Notes under the pieces: model-generated
Seen by the model: the letters and a program-made list of their open reading frames with translations, nothing else
The model's database searches: none
Told to the model about the DNA's origin: nothing
NCBI GenBank assembly: GCA_026400395.1
Contig: JAPLPD010000129.1
Location: 1-45,217 of the forward strand
DNA from: Alphaproteobacteria bacterium
Lineage (GTDB): Bacteria > Pseudomonadota > Alphaproteobacteria > Rhizobiales > Xanthobacteraceae
Length of the DNA: 45,217 bases
Reading direction: 5' to 3'
Program-made: the position numbers and the translations under genes
Shown: in pieces, positions 26,234 to 33,521 of the stretch
Numbering within the stretch: position 1 is the stretch's first letter
Layout: each line of letters starts with the position of its first letter

Positions 26234-26699
26234 GGGGCACGCTTTCGAGTGGGAAGGCGATGCGGCGTGCCACGTCGTTCATGTTGGCGCGGAAATCGCC
26301 GTCCGGGAAATCGACCACACGGAACGTAATCTCGGCGTTGCAGACTTTCTTGCCGTCCGCGCGTATCTCGGCTTCGGTCAATGCGAAGCCCGAGCCCTCG
26401 TGCAGGATCTTTGCTGTCACTTCGAGGCTCTGACCGGGGGTCACGAAGGTACGCAGCTTGACCTCTTTGAGCGCGGCGAGGAACGGCATCTTCTGAAATC
26501 CCGTGCGCCCGATGATCAGCCAGCCGGACGCCTGCGCCATCGCCTCGACCAGCAGCACGCCTGGCATCAGCGGGCGGCCGGGGAAATGTCCTTCGAAAAT
26601 GGTGCTCTCGGCGGGGACGTTGGCTTCGACGCGGATCGTCAGATCGTTGAGATTGAGGTCGATGATCCGATCGATGAGCTGGAAATACTCGAGCCGCAT
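26226..26699 (-). CDS. fabZ: 3-hydroxyacyl-ACP dehydratase FabZ-type of the VLCFA locus
   Basis: A hot-dog-fold dehydratase of 157 residues that removes water from 3-hydroxyacyl chains during elongation. The catalytic His is H38 in EGHFPGRPLMPGV and the acidic partner is E52 in LLVEAMAQASGW. The start is ATG 26697-26699. It overlaps the fabF2 start by 8 bases and sits 13 bases after acpXL, consistent with one polycistronic message. Housekeeping FabZ is normally near lpxA/lpxD, so this is the dedicated copy. Confidence 0.93.
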   Translation of the reverse strand: MRLEYFQLIDRIIDLNLNDLTIRVEANVPAESTIFEGHFPGRPLMPGVLLVEAMAQASGWLIIGRTGFQKMPFLAALKEVKLRTFVTPGQSLEVTAKILHEGSGFALTEAEIRADGKKVCNAEITFRVVDFPDGDFRANMNDVARRIAFPLESVPHG

Positions 26700-26712
26700 T
26701 TGTCCCCTGATA

Positions 26713-26994
26713 TTACTTCGCCTTGGCAGCGACCAAATCGTCGATGCGGGCGCAGAGGTTCTTCAGCACGAAGTACTGCTCGGTCGTCGCCTTGCCGTCG
26801 TTGACCACCTGGGTCCATTGCTCGAGCGGCAGCTTGATGCCGAACGCCTTGTCGATGGCGAAGGCGATATCGAGAAAGTCGAGGCTGTCGATCCCCAGAT
26901 CGTCGATGGCGTGGCTCTCCGCGGTGATCGTGTCGCGCGGAATGTCGCAGGTCTCTGAAATGATGTTGGCCACGGTCTCAAACGTCGAAGGCAT
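26713..26994 (-). CDS. acpXL: Acyl carrier protein AcpXL
   Basis: A specialised acyl carrier protein of 93 residues that holds the C28-type chain for lipid A. The phosphopantetheine Ser is S37 in [12 protein letters not shown]. It is longer than housekeeping AcpP and has the extended C-terminal stretch [20 protein letters not shown] seen in rhizobial AcpXL. It is the first gene of the leftward locus, so a promoter should lie in 26995-27130, but I see no clear -35/-10. Confidence 0.93.
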   Translation of the reverse strand: MPSTFETVANIISETCDIPRDTITAESHAIDDLGIDSLDFLDIAFAIDKAFGIKLPLEQWTQVVNDGKATTEQYFVLKNLCARIDDLVAAKAK

Positions 26995-27332
26995 CGCTAA
27001 GTCCTTGAAATGATAAATGTTCTAGGTCCTCGCGTGAGCCCGCGCGCCCCCGGAAGCGACACAGGTTCCGCCCCGGTTCCCCGACATGAGCAGGGTGCCC
27101 GTATAGCGAAGAGGGCCGGGCAGTTCAATGGCGGCGCTGGGTTCTCCCAAAGCGCGAAAACCCGGCGGTTCGCCACCGGTGGGAGGCTGAAACCAATCCT
27201 GTCCTGCCGCGTTTAACAGCACAGGAACATGGGTTCCACGACGGGCGCGTTGAGGATCGAAGACCTCTCGGCCCGGCCGTGGCCGCGCAACAGGCGCGTG
27301 CCGGACATCAGCATATTCGCCGGAGATTGCGG
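26995..27332. other. Gene-free spacer between acpXL and rlpA
   Basis: These 338 bases hold the divergent promoters of acpXL and rlpA, but no strong consensus elements are visible. The only notable structure is CTCCCA (27144-27149) pairing with TGGGAG (27180-27185) around a GGCG-gtt-CGCC core, a possible two-tier hairpin. No tRNA-like or coding signal was found. Confidence 0.4.
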
Positions 27333-27667
27333 ATGATCGCGAGATCGTTGGTCGCTGCCTGTCTGGTTGCCTGCGTTGCGGCGACGCCCGGCCAGGCCGA
27401 ATCCGGAATCGCGTCGGTCTACGGCTATTCCGGTGGCCCGACCGCCAGTGGCGAGCGCGCCAACCCGCGCGGCCTGACGGCGCACACCGGACGCTCGCGT
27501 TCGGCACGATGGTCAAGGTCACCAACAAGCGGAACGGTCAGGTCTTCCAGGCCCGAATCAACGATCGCGGGCCATTCGTGAGAGGCCGCGTCATCGACCT
27601 GACGCCGGCGGCGGCGCAAAAGCTTGGCTTCAGCGGTCTCACCACCGTCTCGCTCGATTCTATGTAA
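27333..27667 (+). pseudogene. rlpA: RlpA-like septal-ring/DPBB lipoprotein, frameshifted
   Basis: The first 51 codons from ATG 27333 give a signal peptide (MIARSLVAACLVACVAATPGQA, with LVAC at 11-14 as a possible lipobox) and the double-psi beta-barrel start GIASVYGYSGGPTASGERA. At about 27484-27488 the frame shifts by minus one. The continuation TLAFGTMVKVTNKRNGQVFQ, the diagnostic NDRGPFVRGRVIDLTPAAA and the end SLDSM lie in the next frame and stop at TAA 27665-27667. One lost base in GCGCACACCGG accounts for it. RlpA proteins bind or cleave denuded glycan at the septum. The break may be real or a sequencing indel. Confidence 0.8.
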
Positions 27668-27672
27668 ACCGC

Positions 27673-28017
27673 TCAGCGCGTCCGCACCGGCGCATCGACG
27701 GGGGTGCAGCCGGGGCGACCGACCAGCACGCAGTCCTGATCCTTGCGCATGTGCGCCATCACGTCGGCAATCCACAGGCCGCCGCCGACCAGGGCCACGG
27801 TGAAGCCCAGCCCGAGCGCGTTCATCAGCATGCGATGCCGCCAGTCGTCCGGCTCGCCCGCCGTGCGCTCGTATTTTTCCAGATCGGGCACCGCCGGCGG
27901 ACGCGGCGCGTGGCGCACGGCAAACGGCGAACCGCGCCGGTGAAACGGCAGCACACGGCGCTCGGGCTGGTTCGGCGATGGACGGTTCACGGCGCGATCC
28001 GTTTGAATGTCCGCCAT
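27673..28017 (-). CDS. Hypothetical single-pass membrane protein
   Basis: A 114-residue protein that I do not recognise. The first ~60 residues are hydrophilic, proline- and arginine-rich (RPSPNQPERRVLPFHRRG), and end DDWRHRM. One hydrophobic helix follows (about 66-86, LGLGFTVALVGGGLWIADVM). A short tail holds two cysteines, C94 and C103, in DCVLVGRPGC, which could form a disulphide if it faces the periplasm. It converges on rlpA with only 5 bases between stops. Codon use matches its neighbours, so it is probably a genuine conserved protein. Confidence 0.65.
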   Translation of the reverse strand: MADIQTDRAVNRPSPNQPERRVLPFHRRGSPFAVRHAPRPPAVPDLEKYERTAGEPDDWRHRMLMNALGLGFTVALVGGGLWIADVMAHMRKDQDCVLVGRPGCTPVDAPVRTR

Positions 28018-28133
28018 ATTACCACGGGATTTTGCGGCCGGATCGGACTTCGGGGCCGAATATGCCGGGAACGCGAGGCTCAGCCATGCGCCGGCGTGTG
28101 GACGCTGTCAGGCGGCGAGCTTATAGAAGCACC

Positions 28134-28493
28134 ATGAATTCGGGCCGCTTCCGCCGCCGGACCATTGCGCTTGTCGCCGCTTATGCGGTGGCGTTGCAGG
28201 CGCTCCTGCTGATGTTCGTGCCGATGGCTCCGGCTGGTCCAATCGGGGCGTTCGCCGTTCTGTGTTCCCACGACAGCGCTGATGGAACCGGCCAGCCGGC
28301 CCAGCACGATCTACCCTGTGCGGCGCTCTGCGCCGCCTTGGGGCACGGCGTATCCGGTTCGCTCCCACCCGGCCTCGCCGTCGCGCCGGCCCAGCCGCTG
28401 GTTTTCATGGCGGCGGTTTCGATGGACGAATGGACGCTGCCGCGGCTTGATCGCGCCGACCCGCATGCGCCGCGCGGCCCGCCGCCCGTCTGA
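28134..28493 (+). CDS. DUF2946-like membrane-associated protein
   Basis: A 119-residue protein with an N-terminal basic lead (NSGRFRRR) and one hydrophobic segment (IALVAAYAVALQALLLMFVPMA), then a Cys/His-bearing domain with CSHDSADG and HDLPCAALCAALGHG. The end DPHAPRGPPPV matches the RxPP tail of DUF2946 proteins. These are commonly found beside PCu(A)C copper chaperones and TonB receptors, as here, suggesting a role in copper handling; that is inference. The start is ATG 28134, and the longer upstream frame is unlikely. Confidence 0.65.
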   Translation: MNSGRFRRRTIALVAAYAVALQALLLMFVPMAPAGPIGAFAVLCSHDSADGTGQPAQHDLPCAALCAALGHGVSGSLPPGLAVAPAQPLVFMAAVSMDEWTLPRLDRADPHAPRGPPPV

Positions 28494-28593
28494 TTCTCCG
28501 TTGGTTTCAGTCACAGGCAGCGCGCCCGGCTTTCAAGTCACGGGCCGCGCCGAGAATCCGCACAACGCACGTCGATGCTTTTGGAGCAATGCC

Positions 28594-29076
28594 ATGAAGC
28601 CCATTCTGTTTGCCGCCATCTTTGCCATCGCCGCCGGTTCGGCGTCCGCCCACGAGTTCAAGGCCGGTTCGATTGAGATCAAGCATCCCTGGTCCCGCGC
28701 CACGCCGAAGGGGTCGGAGGTGGCCGGCGGCTATCTGAAACTGATCAACACCGGAACCGAGTCCGATCGGCTGATCGGCGGCTCCTCGCAGAACGCCGGA
28801 AAATTTGAGATCCACGAGATGTCGATGGACGGTGGCGTGATGAAAATGCGGCCGCTGCCGAACGGCATCGAGATCAAGCCCGGCCAGACCGTCGAGTTGA
28901 AGCCCGGCTCCTATCACCTCATGTTCATCGGGCTGAAGGAGCCCTTCGTGCAGGGCAAGAATGTGAAGGGCACGCTGCAATTCGAGAAGGCTGGCGCGGT
29001 CGACGTCGAATATGCAATCGAGCCGGTCGGCGGCACGCCCAAGGGCCATGAAGGTATGGACCACAAGGGGCACTGA
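28594..29076 (+). CDS. Periplasmic copper chaperone PCu(A)C
   Basis: A 160-residue periplasmic Cu(I) chaperone that delivers copper to the Cu-A site of cytochrome oxidase, usually with Sco. The signal peptide is cut after ASA (residue 19). The cupredoxin-like domain shows HPWSRATPKGSEVAGGYLKL and the copper ligands of the H-M...H-x-M motif: H74 and M76 in IHEMSMDGGVM, H108 and M110 in SYHLMFIGL. The tail HEGMDHKGH adds extra Met/His ligands. The start ATG 28594 has GGAG 7-10 bases upstream. It is about 100 bases after the DUF2946-like gene, probably one module. Confidence 0.92.
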   Translation: MKPILFAAIFAIAAGSASAHEFKAGSIEIKHPWSRATPKGSEVAGGYLKLINTGTESDRLIGGSSQNAGKFEIHEMSMDGGVMKMRPLPNGIEIKPGQTVELKPGSYHLMFIGLKEPFVQGKNVKGTLQFEKAGAVDVEYAIEPVGGTPKGHEGMDHKGH

Positions 29077-29100
29077 AGGTCACGTCAGGCCGCTGAGTTT

Positions 29101-29141
29101 GTCATTCCAGGTTCGCGCCTTTCGGCGCGCGCCGGAACGAC
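29101..29141. repeat. REP-like palindromic element
   Basis: GTCATTCCAG at the left and CCGGAACGAC at the right form an imperfect inverted repeat around a GCGCC-tttc-GGCGC hairpin. The form GTCATTCC...GGAAYGAC is a common dispersed palindrome in Bradyrhizobium-type genomes. It lies between the convergent PCu(A)C and ubiD-family genes and may also stop transcription from both sides. Confidence 0.5.
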
Positions 29142-29151
29142 AAGTTGAGGC

Positions 29152-30561
29152 TCAAGACCCCCGGTATCCCGGAATGAAGTCGGCCATGTTGATCGCTTCG
29201 TATCCGGGCACCGAAATCTCGTCCGGATAATTCTTCTTCCGGGTGGCGTCGATACCCATCTTGGTCACGAGGTTCGAGCCGCCGGCCGGATCGTACGACG
29301 CCGGGTCGAGCGGCGAGCCCTTGGCGTAGGGCACCATGAACGTGTCGGTGTCGGCGCGCACGCGCGTGGCGATGGCGTGCAGCACGTCGGTGTCGCTGTT
29401 GATGTCCACGTCGTGATCGACCACCACCACGAACTTCAGGAACGGATCGGCGACGAACGCCGCCATCGCGGCGAGCTTGGCCTCGCCCTCCTGCATCTTC
29501 TCCAGCGCGACGTAGCAGATAAAGCGGAAGCGCCCGGAGCGCGGCACGTTGACGCCACGCACGGTGGGGCAGGCGATCTTCACCGTCTCCTCGATGAACG
29601 TTGTGCGGATCAGCCCGGACAGCAGGAGGTTGTCGGAGTGGCCGACGAACGCGTTCTGATAGATCGGATTTTTGCGGCGGGTGATCGCCTTGATCTCCAG
29701 CACTGGATTCATCCGCCGCGGGCCGTAGGTTCCCGGGTACTCGCCGAACGGCGCTTCGGCACGGCGCTCGACCGGACGGATTTCACACTCCAGCACGATC
29801 TCGGCGTCGGCCGGAACGTCGAGCGGTATGGTCTTGCAGCGGACCAGCGGCACCGGCCGCTGCAGCATCCCGCCGGCGATCTTGATCTCGTCGGAATCGA
29901 GGGTCGAAAAGCACAGGCTGCCGACGAAGAACGCCGGGTGGTGGCCGATGACGATGGCGACCGGGCAGGGCAGGCCGCGCTTCTCGTATTTTTGCCAGAT
30001 GATGTTGCCGTCGGCGGTCTCCGAGAGTTGCACGCCGAGCAGGTTCTTCTCGTGGACCATGTGCCGGTAGATGCCGACGTTGTTGATGCCGGTCTCCGGA
30101 TCGCGCATCACCGCGAGGCCCGCGGTGATGTACTTCCCCGCGTCCAACTCGTGATAGGTGCAGATCGGCAGATCGTCGACGCTGACCTGATCGCCGATGA
30201 ACACCTCTTCCTGCACCGGCGCATCCGTCACCATCACCGGGTCGATCGGGTTGGCCTGGCGCGCGGCGCATTCCGCCACGAACGCCTTGACGTCGCCGTG
30301 CTCCATGCCGAGCCCGAGGCGAAGCCGCTCGAAGCTCGCGTGCATGTTGGCGACCAGCGGAATCTTCGAGCCTTTGACGTTCTCGAAAATCACCAGCGGA
30401 AATTTTCCGTCGCGCTCCAGCCGTTCGAGAATGCCGGACACGCCGAACTTCGGATCGACCTCGCGGCTGATGCGGACGACGTGTTCCGGATGCTCCTTCT
30501 CCAGGAATTCGATGAATCCGCGCAGGTCCGGTGTGTAGGCCGAGTTGGACGGTGTGGTCAT
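29152..30561 (-). CDS. UbiD-family (prenylated-FMN) decarboxylase
   Basis: A 469-residue cytoplasmic (de)carboxylase of the UbiD superfamily, which uses prenylated FMN made by UbiX. The prFMN/metal region is seen as NNVGIYRHMVHEKN, and the acidic loop with the catalytic Glu as EAPFGEYPGTYGPRR. The late block VVVVDHDVDINSDTDVLHAIATR is typical. Substrates vary: 4-hydroxybenzoates, cinnamates, pyrroles, phthalates. No ubiX or other ubiquinone gene is nearby, so an aromatic-acid catabolic role is as likely as ubiquinone synthesis. It is 16 bases downstream of the AhpD-like gene. Confidence 0.87.
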   Translation of the reverse strand: MTTPSNSAYTPDLRGFIEFLEKEHPEHVVRISREVDPKFGVSGILERLERDGKFPLVIFENVKGSKIPLVANMHASFERLRLGLGMEHGDVKAFVAECAARQANPIDPVMVTDAPVQEEVFIGDQVSVDDLPICTYHELDAGKYITAGLAVMRDPETGINNVGIYRHMVHEKNLLGVQLSETADGNIIWQKYEKRGLPCPVAIVIGHHPAFFVGSLCFSTLDSDEIKIAGGMLQRPVPLVRCKTIPLDVPADAEIVLECEIRPVERRAEAPFGEYPGTYGPRRMNPVLEIKAITRRKNPIYQNAFVGHSDNLLLSGLIRTTFIEETVKIACPTVRGVNVPRSGRFRFICYVALEKMQEGEAKLAAMAAFVADPFLKFVVVVDHDVDINSDTDVLHAIATRVRADTDTFMVPYAKGSPLDPASYDPAGGSNLVTKMGIDATRKKNYPDEISVPGYEAINMADFIPGYRGS

Positions 30562-30577
30562 CGGTGCTGGATATGTC

Positions 30578-31195
30578 CTACTTCGGCTCGGCGAACGGCA
30601 GCGCCGCGTCTTCCGGGATCTGCGCCCGGAACACGTTGAGTGTCATTGAGATCATGGCGTAGTAGCCGCAAATGCCGACCAGTTCGACCATGCCGGCATC
30701 GCCGAGGAAGGCGTGCACGCGCTTGTAGTTTTTATCGCTGACCCGCCGGGTCTTGTACATTTCCTTGACGAAATCGATGATCGCGGCCTCGTCTTTCGCC
30801 GCGGTCTTTGGGGTGCGTCCGGCCTGGATGTCCTTGATGGTCTGTGGCTTCACGCCGCCCTTTTCCGCCATCGGAGCGTGCGCGAACCACTCGTAATGCG
30901 CCTTCCAGATTTGCGCGGTGACCAGGATCGCGGTCTCCGACCGGCGCGGCGACAGCGAGGTCTTGTAGCGGACGTGGGCGCCCAGCGCCTGCGCCAGATG
31001 GCCGAGTTCCGGCGCGTTGAGCCAGATTTGGAACGGCCCAGTCAACTTCTTGCGGATGCCGCGCGGCCCCGAGTAGATCGCGTCGCGCAACGCTCGCTGC
31101 AGCGCGCTCATCTGCTCGTCGCCAAGGTCCCGGAGACGATAGGGCAGGCGTTTGGCGGGCTTCTTGGCAGACTTCTTCGCGACTTTTTTGGCCAT
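30578..31195 (-). CDS. Carboxymuconolactone-decarboxylase/AhpD-like protein
   Basis: A 205-residue protein. It starts MAKKVAKKSAKKPAKRLPYR, a Lys/Ala-rich lead of 15 residues. The helical CMD-like domain follows, with GPFQIWLNAPELGHLAQALGAHVRYKTSL, RRSETAILVTAQIWKAHYEWFAHAP and the closing LVGICGYYAMISMTLNVF. The Cys pair of AhpD is absent, so it is not a peroxidase partner; the family without Cys includes decarboxylases of lactones. The start is ATG 31193-31195. An upstream frame adds 34 residues that overlap the divergent promoter. It probably forms an operon with the UbiD-family gene. Confidence 0.8.
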   Translation of the reverse strand: MAKKVAKKSAKKPAKRLPYRLRDLGDEQMSALQRALRDAIYSGPRGIRKKLTGPFQIWLNAPELGHLAQALGAHVRYKTSLSPRRSETAILVTAQIWKAHYEWFAHAPMAEKGGVKPQTIKDIQAGRTPKTAAKDEAAIIDFVKEMYKTRRVSDKNYKRVHAFLGDAGMVELVGICGYYAMISMTLNVFRAQIPEDAALPFAEPK

Positions 31196-31299
31196 CGGTG
31201 TGCTCGGCTGTGTTGGAAATATCGGAAGGCGGGATGCTCTTGTATCACGGCGTCCGCGGGGTTTGACAGGGTTCCAAGGGTCGTGCATCCCCTGCATGC

Positions 31300-32475
31300 A
31301 TGTCAGCGGGCGTTCTCATCGTCGGCGCGGGTCAGGCGGCCGCGCAGCTTGCCATCAGCCTGCGCCAGTCAGGCCACGATGGCGTCATCCGCATGATCGG
31401 CGACGAGCCGTATGCGCCGTATCAGCGCCCGCCGTTGTCGAAGGCTTATCTCAAGGAAAAGGCGTCGATCGAGACCCTGCTGCTGCGCCGCGACAGCTAC
31501 TGGACCGACCACAAGGTTCAGCTTGAGTTGGGCGCGCCGGTCGCGGCCGTCGATCTGGCGCGCAAGCAGGTCGGCCTGCGGGATGGCCGCAGCGTCGGCT
31601 ACGGCACGCTGGTTTTCGCCACCGGCACCCGCGCGCGCGATCTGCCGCTGCCCGGGATCGCGCTCCCCGGCGTGTTCTCACTGCGCAAGATCGACGATGT
31701 CCGGCGGCTCCGCCCGGCGCTGGACGACGCGCGGCGCATCGTCATCGTCGGCGGCGGCTATATCGGACTCGAGGTCGCGGCGGTGATGCGCCAGGAGGGC
31801 CGCGAGGCCGTTGTGGTGGAGGCCGAGGACCGGGTGATGAAGCGCGTCGCCGGCGAGGTGGTGTCCGGATTCTTCGATACGCTGCATCGTTCGCGCGGCG
31901 CAGACATTCGGCTCCGTTGCCGGCTCGCCTCGATCGATGGCGATGGCCGGGCAACCGGCATCACATTGGCCTCGGGCGAGCGCATTGCCGCCGATGTGGT
32001 GCTGGTGGCGACCGGCGCCCGCGCCAATGACGATCTCGCCGTTGCCGCGGGGCTTCAATGCGAGGACGGCGTCGTGGTCGACGATTTGGCGCGCTCGGCG
32101 CCGGATGTTTACGCGATCGGGGACTGCGCGCGGTTCTTCTCGCATCGCTACGGCCGCAAGATCAGGCTTGAATGTGTGCAAAACGCCATCGATCAGGCCA
32201 AGACGGCGGCGGATGCGATCATGGGTCAGGCCAAGCCCTACGACCCGGTGCCGTGGTTCTGGTCCGACCAGTACGAGATCAAGCTGCAGATCACCGGCCT
32301 GCTCGACGGCTTCGACGCCTGCGAGACGATCGGCGATCCCGCCGGCGGAAAGTTCTCCGTCGAATATCGGAAGGCCGGCAAGCTGATTGCGGTCGATGCC
32401 ATCAACGATGGCCGCGCGCACATGATGGGGCGGCGGCGCATCGCGGCGGAGTTGCCGGAGATCGGCGCGGCGTAG
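31300..32475 (+). CDS. FAD-dependent ferredoxin reductase (rubredoxin/putidaredoxin reductase type)
   Basis: A 391-residue flavoprotein moving electrons from NAD(P)H to a [2Fe-2S] ferredoxin that feeds P450 or ring-hydroxylating oxygenases. The FAD motif is GAGQAAAQLAISLR near the start, the PYQRPPLSKAYL block contacts FAD, the second nucleotide motif is VGGGYIGLEVAAVM, and the second FAD motif is DVYAIGDCARF. The C-terminal domain contains WFWSDQYEIKLQ. No ferredoxin or oxygenase gene is adjacent. It is divergent from the AhpD-like gene, with 104 bases between starts. Confidence 0.9.
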   Translation: MSAGVLIVGAGQAAAQLAISLRQSGHDGVIRMIGDEPYAPYQRPPLSKAYLKEKASIETLLLRRDSYWTDHKVQLELGAPVAAVDLARKQVGLRDGRSVGYGTLVFATGTRARDLPLPGIALPGVFSLRKIDDVRRLRPALDDARRIVIVGGGYIGLEVAAVMRQEGREAVVVEAEDRVMKRVAGEVVSGFFDTLHRSRGADIRLRCRLASIDGDGRATGITLASGERIAADVVLVATGARANDDLAVAAGLQCEDGVVVDDLARSAPDVYAIGDCARFFSHRYGRKIRLECVQNAIDQAKTAADAIMGQAKPYDPVPWFWSDQYEIKLQITGLLDGFDACETIGDPAGGKFSVEYRKAGKLIAVDAINDGRAHMMGRRRIAAELPEIGAA

Positions 32476-32505
32476 CTGCTTTCGGCGGCCTGACATTAAA
32501 ACGGG

Positions 32506-32537
32506 CGTCATGCCCGGGCTTGACCAGGGCATCCATC
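32506..32537. repeat. REP-like palindrome downstream of the ferredoxin reductase
   Basis: TGCCC at 32511-32515 and GGGCA at 32527-32531 sit in the string CGTCATGCCCGGGCTTGACC and its continuation AGGGCATCCATC. This form is a widespread dispersed repeat of Bradyrhizobium-related genomes. It lies between convergent genes and can form a hairpin. Confidence 0.55.
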
Positions 32538-32604
32538 CTCTTGGTGAAGGAGGACGCCCCCGCGTTTCAAACGACAGGGGCGGTGGAGCGTTGGCTAAAG
32601 GCTG

Positions 32605-33411
32605 TCATGTCCCGACGGCGAGCGGCGCGTGCATCTTGCGAAGTGCGGCGATCACCGACAGCGCGACGTTCTTGCCGGTCTTGGGATTTTCCGACGGGAT
32701 GTTCTCGATCGACAACGTGAAGCGCGCCGAGTCGGAATCAACCTCGATCGAGTGGCAATTCCGGGTCACCGCCGGATCGGCCCAGATGTCGATCGTGGTC
32801 CGGTCCGGCCCGATGCCGGCGAGCGACAGCGCCGCGGCGACGTTGACGTTGGCCGGAAACCCCGCTGCCGCCTCGCGAGCGGTGCCGCTGAACACCAGCT
32901 TGGCGGTGTTGAGCCCTTCAACCGAGATACCGTGCTTGACGAGGTGGGGCGCACCGACGAGGCCGATCGGCGGTTTCCGCGTCGTCATCTTTACCGAATG
33001 GATGGTGCCCTCGGCGGCGGCGGCGACAGCGTCGAGCCCGAGCAGTGCGCCCGTCGGCACCAGGATGCGGCCGCCGTGCGCCTTGGCCAGATCGATCAGG
33101 TCCGGCCGCGGCAGCAGCGCGCCGCACGACAGCACCATGACCTGCTTGCCGGCCTCCAGCATCGGCCTGCAGATGCTCTCCAGCAGCGAGGCCGGCGCGC
33201 ACTCGATCGCGAGGTCGGCGAGCTTGGGAAATTCATTCAGTTCGACGACCGGGCAGTCGATCTTCTGCTGCGCCAGCCACTCGCGCGCGCGGCCGGCATT
33301 GCCGGTCGCGATGGCGGCGAGTTGCAGTCCTGGCAGGCCGTCGGTCAGCCGCCGCGCCACCGCGCGGCCAATGGCGCCCAATCCTGCAATTGCGATCCGT
33401 GTGGTTTCCAT
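32605..33411 (-). CDS. nadX: L-aspartate dehydrogenase
   Basis: A 268-residue NAD(P)-dependent enzyme that oxidises aspartate to iminoaspartate/oxaloacetate and can feed NAD synthesis. The Rossmann motif GLGAIGRAVARRL is at the start, the nicotinamide-side Cys in LSCGALLP and GALLGLDAVAAA follow, then the conserved PANVNVAAALSLAGIG and the catalytic-type His in the NCHSIEVDSDS strand. Length fits NadX. No nadA/nadC is nearby, so a catabolic role is possible. It is divergent from a Bug/TctC binding-protein gene, with 110 bases shared between the starts. Confidence 0.87.
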   Translation of the reverse strand: METTRIAIAGLGAIGRAVARRLTDGLPGLQLAAIATGNAGRAREWLAQQKIDCPVVELNEFPKLADLAIECAPASLLESICRPMLEAGKQVMVLSCGALLPRPDLIDLAKAHGGRILVPTGALLGLDAVAAAAEGTIHSVKMTTRKPPIGLVGAPHLVKHGISVEGLNTAKLVFSGTAREAAAGFPANVNVAAALSLAGIGPDRTTIDIWADPAVTRNCHSIEVDSDSARFTLSIENIPSENPKTGKNVALSVIAALRKMHAPLAVGT

Positions 33412-33521
33412 AAGGGCCTCCAGCGTCCGTCATACGTGGCGCGGCGCGGCACGACAAGTCGCGGCTTGACCGTCGCGGCAGGTCCGGGCCAGTGTCCGGC
33501 CAACAACTGGAGGAAATTCCC

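Noticed and set aside
21767-26994. The lipid A locus as a new secondary-metabolite cluster
   Set aside because: The gene set and order match the known very-long-chain fatty-acid acylation locus of rhizobia and relatives. Only FabF2 details seem noteworthy.
29377-30639. Plus-strand open frame of 420 codons opposite the UbiD-family gene
   Set aside because: It mirrors the real gene and has no recognisable domain. Long antisense frames are normal at this GC content.
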